Origin: a virus | Reading direction: 5' to 3' (one strand) | Virus record (IMG/VR): IMGVR_UViG_3300005336_000029 | Location: 1-44,499 of that record | Length of the DNA stretch: 44,499 nucleotides | Shown here: positions 1 to 6,481 of the stretch, one piece after another | How the letters are laid out: every line of letters starts with the position of its first letter | How positions within the stretch are numbered: position 1 is the stretch's first letter | The notes under the pieces: model-generated | The model's input: only the letters and a program-made list of their open reading frames with translations | Databases searched by the model: none | What the model was told of the DNA's origin: nothing | Program-made: the position numbers and the translations under genes

Positions 1-795
1 GCGCAGACTGGTTGCGATGGCATATTCGACGTTGCAAATGATCGTGTGTGTTTCGCCGCGATATTGAACGATGGCTCCAATACCCTGGTCATCTATCGCG
101 GCTCTCCGATCAGCAATCCAACATGGGCCGCGCCGGAGACGATAGACAGCACTGGGTTCTCGAATAACTCAGCAACGCTGATTCTGGATGGGTCTGGTAA
201 TGAGCGCGTGTTCTGGCTGAGTTATGACGATAATTTCGACTTCAATCCGCAGTCTACGATCCGCACGAGTACGCATTCTGGCGGTGTCTGGTCTGCGCAG
301 TCAATTTACTACAGCATCGCACTGAATCCGTACTCCGATCCGAACCCGGCCAACTGTCACAATGACCGGATTTATAACACTGGAGTGGAATGGAGCAGCG
401 GACAGCCGTGGGTGCAATTTGATGGTACCAGCCCGAACTTTAGTCCGGGCGGCAGCCAGCCGAATTTTGCGTTCTCGGTGCCCAGTCCTACCTGTGCGCT
501 GAGTTCATCTGTCAGCGGCGGGCTGGTTACACTAACCTGGACAACTACCAACACTCCAACCAGCGCGCGCATTGACCAAGGAATCGGCGCGGTGAATCCA
601 GCGGGTGGCTCACTAAGCATTCCGATCCCCGGTGTAACAACCACCTACATCCTGACTGTATCGAACGCGAATGGCACAAGCACCTGCCAGACGACCGTGA
701 CGATCACGCCGCCAGTCTGTACGCCTGTCCCGGCCTGCCCGGAGGAGCCAGTGATCATCAGCCACGACCAGCCCTGCGAGGCCCTGGGATCATGA
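1..795 (+). CDS. Secreted/tail-associated protein with C-terminal Ig-like domain (5' end outside window)
   Basis: The frame is open from base 1 (first residues AQTGCDGIFDVAND), so the gene starts before the window; the internal GTG at 46 is not needed. At least 264 residues are visible. The N-terminal part is rich in Asn, Ser, Thr, Trp and Tyr, as in beta-rich adhesion or tail-fibre proteins. Residues about 160-240 form one Ig/PKD-like beta-sandwich repeat, with a TTTYILTVSNANGTSTC stretch typical of bacterial Ig-like repeats. The C terminus is Cys- and Pro-rich. Cysteines suggest an extracellular location. A tail-fibre, spike or surface decoration role is inferred from the fold and from the virion genes downstream; no specific family was recognised. 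Confidence 0.7.
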   Translation, partial: AQTGCDGIFDVANDRVCFAAILNDGSNTLVIYRGSPISNPTWAAPETIDSTGFSNNSATLILDGSGNERVFWLSYDDNFDFNPQSTIRTSTHSGGVWSAQSIYYSIALNPYSDPNPANCHNDRIYNTGVEWSSGQPWVQFDGTSPNFSPGGSQPNFAFSVPSPTCALSSSVSGGLVTLTWTTTNTPTSARIDQGIGAVNPAGGSLSIPIPGVTTTYILTVSNANGTSTCQTTVTITPPVCTPVPACPEEPVIISHDQPCEALGS

Positions 796-944
796 CCTTG
801 ACAGCGCTGGCGCAAACCCCGTATTATCAACGTAGCGCCATTGGGCATGGCGTCCTCTTGTTTGCGGGGGGCGGGGTTAAGTGGTTTGGCTCCGCCTCTA
901 TCCTCCACAATCAATCCAAAATAGGTGCCGCGCGATGCCTGTAG
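792..944 (+). CDS. Possible small protein (50 aa), unknown function
   Basis: The ATG overlaps the stop of the preceding gene in an ATGA junction, the same arrangement used by most accepted genes here. The frame stays open for 50 residues, ends with TAG at 942-944 and overlaps the next gene's ATG at 935. The product has a glycine/hydrophobic middle (LLFAGGGVKWFGSASIL). No family was recognised. A strong promoter-like sequence lies inside it, so the segment may instead be mainly regulatory; treat as tentative. Confidence 0.35.
   Translation: MTLTALAQTPYYQRSAIGHGVLLFAGGGVKWFGSASILHNQSKIGAARCL
798..827 (+). promoter_or_regulatory. Sigma70-like promoter, plus strand
   Basis: TTGACA at 798-803, an 18-base spacer, then TATTAT at 822-827 (five of six matches to the -10 consensus). 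It would transcribe the virion/lysis genes from 935 to 6264. The same box and spacer recur at other operon heads in the window, which supports it. Confidence 0.55.
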
Positions 945-1300
945 ACACCGCGCAATGGCGTCCGCACTTCGATGGCGTACACGAGCCTTCCCCAGCGGAT
1001 CTGAAAGAAGCCTTCCGGCGCGCGTTCGATCTGATTTACCAAAAGACGCCCACAAAGCCCGCGCTGATCGAACTCGCGGTCAATGGCGCGATAAATAACT
1101 CGAATAAAGTATTCACGCTGTCCGCGAAGCCCGCGAATCTGCTGCTGTTCCGTGGCACCGGGACAGCGGGCGCGACGCTGCAACGCGCTGGGCAGGGCTT
1201 TGACTTCACCATCAACGACAAGATGATCACGGTAGCAACCGCGCCGAATCCGGCGAATGGAGACTGGTTTCGCGCGTTCGACGCTGGGGTGGCGGGATAG
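935..1300 (+). CDS. Hypothetical virion-associated protein (121 aa)
   Basis: Start ATG 935 was chosen over an in-frame GTG at 881 because AGGTG lies just upstream and the protein begins naturally with MPVDTAQWRPHFDG. The N-terminal 45 residues are predicted helical. The C-terminal half is beta-rich with conserved-looking FTLSAKPANLLLFRGTGTAG and GFDFTINDKM segments. Position between a tail/secreted gene and internal virion genes suggests a structural role. No family recognised. Confidence 0.65.
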   Translation: MPVDTAQWRPHFDGVHEPSPADLKEAFRRAFDLIYQKTPTKPALIELAVNGAINNSNKVFTLSAKPANLLLFRGTGTAGATLQRAGQGFDFTINDKMITVATAPNPANGDWFRAFDAGVAG

Positions 1301-1305
1301 GCAGG

Positions 1306-1851
1306 ATGGCGGAAATGGCCTATAATAACCGCAACATGATCGCCGTCGAACAGGCTGCTATTACGATGGTTTCTCCATTTCCAGCCAGCGCATACCCGCA
1401 GTTGTGGAAATGGGTGAACGAGTCGCCTGAGTGCAACATGGACGACTACAGCCCGCGCGATTACGACAGCTTTGTCTCTACAATGACCGCGCGAGCTGCG
1501 TATGAGCGCTCGTGGGGAGTCGAGGCGGACGGATCGCTGTGCGGCATCATCAACTATTGCCCAACAACCCCGCATGGCGGCATCTTCCACGGAATCTGCT
1601 TCACTAACTATGTGTGCGGCACTCCGGTGACCGAGACAGCAGTGCGGCAGGTGATCGAGCAGCTATTCGACGAGGGCGTGGAGAAAATCTCCGCTATGTT
1701 CTTCGCGGACAACGCGCGGGTGCGGAAGTTTCTGACCCGTCTGGGCGCGGAGTACGAGGGCTACCTGCGCACGCATACGATCCGTTATGGGAAGCCAATC
1801 GACATGATGCTGCTGGCGATATTCAAAGAGGGGTACATGCAATGCCGATAG
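1306..1851 (+). CDS. GNAT-like (acyl-CoA N-acyltransferase fold) phage protein
   Basis: The 181-residue protein has a GNAT-like ending: a strand-helix stretch around EKISAMFFADNARVRKFLTR followed by LGAEYEGYLR, resembling the acetyl-CoA-binding helix and the terminal strands of N-acetyltransferases. GNAT-like proteins are common in virion gene clusters of short-tailed phages. Whether it is catalytic or purely structural cannot be told from sequence. The ATG at 1315, preceded by GGCGGAA, is an alternative start three codons in. It overlaps the next gene by 10 bases. Confidence 0.65.
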   Translation: MAEMAYNNRNMIAVEQAAITMVSPFPASAYPQLWKWVNESPECNMDDYSPRDYDSFVSTMTARAAYERSWGVEADGSLCGIINYCPTTPHGGIFHGICFTNYVCGTPVTETAVRQVIEQLFDEGVEKISAMFFADNARVRKFLTRLGAEYEGYLRTHTIRYGKPIDMMLLAIFKEGYMQCR

Positions 1852-2543
1852 GATTTAGTATCTGGGGGCCGCCGCTAATCAGCGCCGCCGCTGGTGTGGG
1901 AATGAGCAAGCTCGGGCTTGGTGGTGGTGGATCTAAAGTAGGCCCAACCAGCCCGACCTTCCGCCGCGCGGAACAAATCGGCGATCTGTCCAAAAATTAC
2001 GCTTTCGACTACTTCCTCCCATCCGCGCAGAAGGCGTACAACCAGGTGCTCCCGTATGAGGAAGGGATTCTAAGCGGGAACCGCGCGGATATCATGAGCA
2101 CGCTGAGTCCTGAAATCGGGATGCTGAAGGACCAGAACGCGCAGACAGCGGCGAATATCAGCAAATTCACTCCTGGTGGCGGCGGGCAGACGACAGCGCT
2201 GAGCGAGTTGCCATTCAAGGAGGAAGCGCAGATTAGTAACCTGATCAATACCGCGCGCCCACAGGCTGCGAATGCGCTAAGTGGCATCGCGGGCCAGATG
2301 GCCGGGGAGGGATTGCAGGCGGGGTCACTCAGCCTGAACGCGGTCGCGGACCAGATCAACGCGCTGCTGGGCAAGACAGCGCAGGATATTCCGTTGCAAC
2401 AACAGACCGGCGCGGGGATTTATCAGCTATTGCAGGGGCTGCTCAATGGCGGTGGCGCGGGCGGGGGAGGCGGAAGCACCGACGTAGGCATCCCCATGCT
2501 CCCCGGCGAAGGCGGAGGCGGTGGGGTTTTCCTAGGAGAATAA
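1842..2543 (+). CDS. Glycine-rich putative internal virion/ejection protein
   Basis: The start is the ATG at 1842 inside the end of the preceding gene, giving 233 residues (MPIGFSIWGPPLISAAAG...). The N terminus has an Ala/Gly-rich hydrophobic segment. The middle is helical and Ala/Gln-rich, with many heptad-like stretches. The C terminus is a Gly-rich tail (GGGAGGGGG). Small Ala/Gly-rich proteins ahead of long Gln-rich ones are typical of the DNA-ejection (internal core) genes of podoviruses; this assignment rests on composition and neighbours. Confidence 0.65.
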   Translation: MPIGFSIWGPPLISAAAGVGMSKLGLGGGGSKVGPTSPTFRRAEQIGDLSKNYAFDYFLPSAQKAYNQVLPYEEGILSGNRADIMSTLSPEIGMLKDQNAQTAANISKFTPGGGGQTTALSELPFKEEAQISNLINTARPQAANALSGIAGQMAGEGLQAGSLSLNAVADQINALLGKTAQDIPLQQQTGAGIYQLLQGLLNGGGAGGGGGSTDVGIPMLPGEGGGGGVFLGE

Positions 2544-2544
2544 C

Positions 2545-4176
2545 ATGGGCGCATTACTCAGCGGCATACTTGGCGCGGCGGGCGCGGATATCGAGAAGCA
2601 GGCGGATCGACGGTATCAGGAGAAGCGGCAGGAGCGGCTGGACCAGATGCGGATTCTGGAGCTGGCTATTTCTAATCCACAACTGGCCAGCGAACACCCG
2701 GAGCAGATCCCTAAGCTGTTCGAACACCTGCAAGAGATCGCGGACGACGCTAAGTACAAATCTCCGAATAAGTCCATCAAAGACCCGATGGTGAAGATCG
2801 GTCAGTTCGCCGGGCACCTGTTCCAACGGAAGAAGCAGCAACAACAGCAGCAGGGCCAGCAGCAGCAGTTTCGAGCGGACGTGCAGGGCGCGCCCGGTAT
2901 GACCGCGCAGCCACAGCAACCTGTTGCGCCGGGGCCACAGTCGGCGGCTCCGCAGACTGCACAGGCACCGCAGGCAGCGCAGACTGCACCGATGCCGACA
3001 TCGCGATTCGGGTCGATGCCGACACGCGAGGAATTACAAGCGCGTGCGGAAGCCCAAAAGGACCTAGACGAAAAGCGCGCGGAGGCTGCCGCTAAACGTA
3101 CTCGGGAAGGCGCGCTGGATCTATACGGTAAAGAGCGCTCTGTAGACGAATCCTTGAATGTTGGCACGGAAAGCCGTCATTACAGACAAGTTCAAGACCG
3201 AGTTGAGCAGTTGAAGAAACAGAACCCGGACATGCCGATTGAGGATATCTACGCAATCGCGCAGGGAAAGGCTCCAACTACAGGCGGCAAGGCGATGAAG
3301 GGCGATATCATGCCGGATGCTGACTCGCCAACCGGATTCTCGCGCATCATGATGAACCATAGAGGGGATATCGTGGGCATGGAGCGCGGTATTCTCCCTC
3401 CTGCGGGCTGGGCACCTTCTACGTCCAAAACGCTCCGATTCGTACCACAGGCGGATGGCACGTATAAGGCTATGGAAGTCGCCACCACGCGGACGCGTGA
3501 TATTCCGGGGCTCCCACCATCCCGCGTTGGTGCTGGAGCCGCTGGCGGGGCTGGCGCGGTTAGGAACGGCGCATCCGCTGGGGGTGGTGGTGCTGCCGCA
3601 GGTGGAGTCGCGCGTCCTGGTATGATCGTGGGCCAGCGTCCGCCAGGTGAAGGCGAGATGGCTATTGCTCACGGCGCGCAGGGCGCTATGGAGTCCGCTG
3701 CGCGCATGGCCAAAGAACTGGATACCCTCCCTACCAGACATCCGATGTTGACTGGCCAAACGATGGGCCGGGTGGCTAGTCTAGGTGGGCACCTGAATGC
3801 CATCCCCGGCGACATGCGCCAGATTCTCGCGGATAAGGACTCCGTGGCTGCGTTCACGATGGGTATTCACCGGGCGCGGGGTAGGGGATATGCGGACAAA
3901 TGGGCGGAGGTGATCGGCGATCCGTTCATCAATCCCGCCGCGACCAAGGCCGTCGTGCAGAGGATTGGAAAGATCGCGGAGGCGGTTCAAAAGAGGATAC
4001 TTAGCTCCAGCAGATACAAGCCGATAACGGAGGAGGATGTGGAGCGGCAGATGGATAAGGAGGGAGCATTTGACTTCCTCGATCAGCCGCCTCCGACTGG
4101 TGGCGCGAGCCGAACAAGCCCTGACATGCCCGACATGATAAACACCCCATTCGGTCCAGCAAAACGCGGCAGGTAA
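2545..4176 (+). CDS. Large internal virion-like protein, Gln-rich linker
   Basis: 543 residues, starting at ATG 2545 behind AGGAGAA. Residues 1-90 are helical and charged. Residues about 90-150 are a low-complexity Gln/Ala/Pro linker. A Lys/Glu/Arg-rich coiled coil follows (about 160-235), then a beta-rich domain, a second Gly/Ala linker near 325-355 and a helical C-terminal domain. The mosaic of helices and linkers suits a DNA-ejection or internal-core protein. It sits tightly between two other probable ejection proteins. No enzymatic motif was seen. Confidence 0.65.
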   Translation: MGALLSGILGAAGADIEKQADRRYQEKRQERLDQMRILELAISNPQLASEHPEQIPKLFEHLQEIADDAKYKSPNKSIKDPMVKIGQFAGHLFQRKKQQQQQQGQQQQFRADVQGAPGMTAQPQQPVAPGPQSAAPQTAQAPQAAQTAPMPTSRFGSMPTREELQARAEAQKDLDEKRAEAAAKRTREGALDLYGKERSVDESLNVGTESRHYRQVQDRVEQLKKQNPDMPIEDIYAIAQGKAPTTGGKAMKGDIMPDADSPTGFSRIMMNHRGDIVGMERGILPPAGWAPSTSKTLRFVPQADGTYKAMEVATTRTRDIPGLPPSRVGAGAAGGAGAVRNGASAGGGGAAAGGVARPGMIVGQRPPGEGEMAIAHGAQGAMESAARMAKELDTLPTRHPMLTGQTMGRVASLGGHLNAIPGDMRQILADKDSVAAFTMGIHRARGRGYADKWAEVIGDPFINPAATKAVVQRIGKIAEAVQKRILSSSRYKPITEEDVERQMDKEGAFDFLDQPPPTGGASRTSPDMPDMINTPFGPAKRGR

Positions 4177-4179
4177 CCA

Positions 4180-5589
4180 ATGGCGGACGATCAGAAGTCC
4201 TTTATTTCATACACGCCCGGAGCCGCTGGCAAGGAGATCGAGGCGATTCTGCGCCCGCTGCAAGTATCCGATCAGGTTAAAGCACAGGCTTATGCTGACT
4301 ACTTCAACTCCAAAGACGAGCGGGACTTCACAACCCGGTTCAAGTCGCTAGAAGGGTTCCCAAACGAGATGAAAGCGCAGTTGTACGCGCACAAGTACGG
4401 GCAGCAGAAGCATCCGTCGAGTATGCTCACACCGGAGGGGATGGGGGAGATCGCGGTGGCTGAAATGCCAGCGATTGGCGCGACTGCTGGTGGCGCACTA
4501 GCTGGCCCACTAGGAGTTCCGGTAGGCGCGGCATTGGGTACAGCAGGACGGCAACTGATCCGGTCGCATAAAGGGCAGGAGGTGCCGACTACGGTAGGTG
4601 GATCGCTCGCGGAGATGGGCGTTGAAGCGGGTAAGCAGAGCGCGTATGAACTCGGCGGACGCGCGGTGAGCGCAGGGCTGCGGGGACTTCGAAGAATTGC
4701 TCCGCCTATGTATGAAAGCGCGATTCGTGGCGGGTTACCCGAACTGAAAAACCTAGAAGGTGGAGAGTTAGAACGCACTATCGCAGAGCAGCGAGAGATA
4801 ACTGAACGCGGCGTCAGAACACGCACGCCGGTGTCTGTTGAAGGTGCCAAGCAAGCGGGAATGCGCGTGGGTGAGACTAAACCAAAGGTGACAGCGGAGG
4901 TCAGCGCCGCGACTCAGGCGAATAAAACCATCAAGACCGCCGATATCCTGAAGCCGCTCGATGACCAGATCGCGTTGTGGTCCGCGCCCGATCCAGCAGA
5001 CGCGAAATCCCTCGTCAAGCAGCGCACGCGGATCATGAACGCGCTGGCATCCAAGGGGCAGGATCAGTGGATGACCCCGAACGAGGCGCAGGCGTTGAAG
5101 GAGCAACTGAGCAAGCAGCTCAGCAGCAAGGCGTTCCGTCAGGGCGCTCCCACCGCTGGGAAGATAGCAGGGAAGACCGCTCAGTATGGAGGATTCAAAG
5201 GGGCTATCGAGCAAGTCGCGCCAGGTGTAGAAGAGGCGAATCGCGCGATTCACCTGGACCTCGCGCTCAAGGACGCGATATTGCGCGCTGAGAAGAAACA
5301 TCCAGGCTGGATAAAGAACGCGCTCGGTACAATCGGCGGCGCTGTCACCTTGGAAGCGATTGGACACCGCGGTCTTGGTGAAGCGTGGGTGGTTGGTGGA
5401 CTGATACGCCAAGCCATGCAGGAACCGCGTGTGATGGGACGACTCGCGATCATGCTAGAGCAAGCGGGCGTTCAGCTCCCCAAATTCGCCGAACCTACAG
5501 TGAAATATGGACTCCGCTTCGGCCTGCCACTGACCGAAGACCTGCCTCCATCGAGGCTGAATAACCAGAACGATGGAGCTACGAAATAA
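4180..5589 (+). CDS. Putative internal virion/ejection protein with glycine-zipper segment
   Basis: 469 residues, starting four bases after the preceding stop. Residues about 90-125 contain an Ala/Gly-rich hydrophobic segment (AIGATAGGALAGPLG) of the glycine-zipper type found in membrane-inserting ejection proteins. The rest is mainly helical, with a Lys/Gln-rich region (about 250-330) and a basic amphipathic C-terminal third. No catalytic motif is visible. By order and composition it is the third member of the ejection-protein set. Its possible role is a conduit across the host envelope (inference). Confidence 0.6.
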   Translation: MADDQKSFISYTPGAAGKEIEAILRPLQVSDQVKAQAYADYFNSKDERDFTTRFKSLEGFPNEMKAQLYAHKYGQQKHPSSMLTPEGMGEIAVAEMPAIGATAGGALAGPLGVPVGAALGTAGRQLIRSHKGQEVPTTVGGSLAEMGVEAGKQSAYELGGRAVSAGLRGLRRIAPPMYESAIRGGLPELKNLEGGELERTIAEQREITERGVRTRTPVSVEGAKQAGMRVGETKPKVTAEVSAATQANKTIKTADILKPLDDQIALWSAPDPADAKSLVKQRTRIMNALASKGQDQWMTPNEAQALKEQLSKQLSSKAFRQGAPTAGKIAGKTAQYGGFKGAIEQVAPGVEEANRAIHLDLALKDAILRAEKKHPGWIKNALGTIGGAVTLEAIGHRGLGEAWVVGGLIRQAMQEPRVMGRLAIMLEQAGVQLPKFAEPTVKYGLRFGLPLTEDLPPSRLNNQNDGATK

Positions 5590-5603
5590 GCAAAGGAGCA
5601 CTA

Positions 5604-5936
5604 GTGGTGCCTTACCGTGTGCGTTCAGCTATTGGTCACACAATGTTAATAGTCAGATGGCCGGTTTTCTTCGGACTAATCGCCGCTTCTGTGCTACAAG
5701 TAATCGCAGCGTTTACCCCATCTCTGAAACCGGAGCAGGTGAACTTGCCTGACATCATCCCTCCGATAAATACTGCGGTGCTGGCTCTGCTGTGGTGGCG
5801 GATCACGCAGTTGGAAAAGACCAGTGAATACTTCCGCGATAAGATGGATCGGATGAGCAGCCATCAGGACATGCAGGATTATCGCTCAGGGCATCCTAGG
5901 CGCGCCAGGAGCCATATCGAAGCGGACGAGGACTGA
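5604..5936 (+). CDS. Small membrane protein, holin-like
   Basis: GTG start at 5604 (or GTG 5607) behind AAAGGAG. The 110-residue product has two hydrophobic helices (about residues 14-37 and 52-66, separated by a short Pro-containing loop) and a charged C-terminal tail ending in DED. This topology and size fit class II holins, but the gene lies far from the endolysin-like gene at 42931, and another pair of small membrane proteins lies there. It could instead be an ejection accessory. Confidence 0.55.
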   Translation: MVPYRVRSAIGHTMLIVRWPVFFGLIAASVLQVIAAFTPSLKPEQVNLPDIIPPINTAVLALLWWRITQLEKTSEYFRDKMDRMSSHQDMQDYRSGHPRRARSHIEADED

Positions 5937-5961
5937 GTTAGTGAATCAAAGGAGAGATCAG

Positions 5962-6264
5962 ATGAACATGGAAGTGACGATGCCGGGGACGCCGGTCATT
6001 GAGTTTGTGAATATCATCGGAGCGCTGGTGGGAGTCGAGGGACTGCCGCCCGGAGTCAGCCCGGTCGCGAATCCCACGATGTCCCCATTCGGCGGCTTCA
6101 CCGCTATTCCGGGAATGCATACACGCGCGGAGGACCTGGCGAATGCCATCAATTTCAACTGGCATATTATGTTCGGGGCAGGAGGTCCGCAGATCACAGC
6201 GGCGCAGGCTGCACAATATCTGCCGGGGAATCCGAGAGGGCCGGTGGTGCCGCATGGTGTGTAG
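5962..6264 (+). CDS. Hypothetical protein (100 aa), last gene of plus block
   Basis: ATG 5962 is preferred over the in-frame GTG at 5941, because AAAGGAG at 5948-5954 has ideal spacing only to 5962. The protein is Gly/Pro-rich with a hydrophobic IIGALVGVEGLPPG segment and an AQAAQYLPG motif. No family was recognised. Its stop lies one base from the stop of the convergent minus gene. No hairpin terminator was found at this junction. Confidence 0.6.
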   Translation: MNMEVTMPGTPVIEFVNIIGALVGVEGLPPGVSPVANPTMSPFGGFTAIPGMHTRAEDLANAINFNWHIMFGAGGPQITAAQAAQYLPGNPRGPVVPHGV

Positions 6265-6265
6265 C

Positions 6266-6481
6266 TCACGATTCTCGCAACGTGATTTCGTGGTCTAGAT
6301 ACCAGCGCGCTTTCTTCAGGTCTTCTATCGCGCAGGTGCTGTCTTTCTTGCCCGCGCGCGCGATGTACTTGATCGCATTTCCGAGCGAGAAGCCTAGCTG
6401 CCACGCATCAATGACTTTGATAGCCTCATAAGTCGTATCGCTGCCGTAATACGCTGGGTGATCTACGCGATCTTCTGGCAT
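6266..6481 (-). CDS. DUF3310-type protein
   Basis: 71 residues from ATG 6481, which has GGGAGA about eight bases upstream; longer in-frame starts lie inside the polymerase gene. The sequence matches the DUF3310 pattern seen in many phages: an N-terminal DHPAYYG, then EAIKVIDAWQLGF, GNAIKYIARAGKK and DLKKARWYLDHEI. The biochemical role of the family is not established; members often sit beside nucleotide metabolism or replication genes, as here. It overlaps the end of the polymerase gene by 19 bases. Confidence 0.85.
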   Translation of the reverse strand: MPEDRVDHPAYYGSDTTYEAIKVIDAWQLGFSLGNAIKYIARAGKKDSTCAIEDLKKARWYLDHEITLRES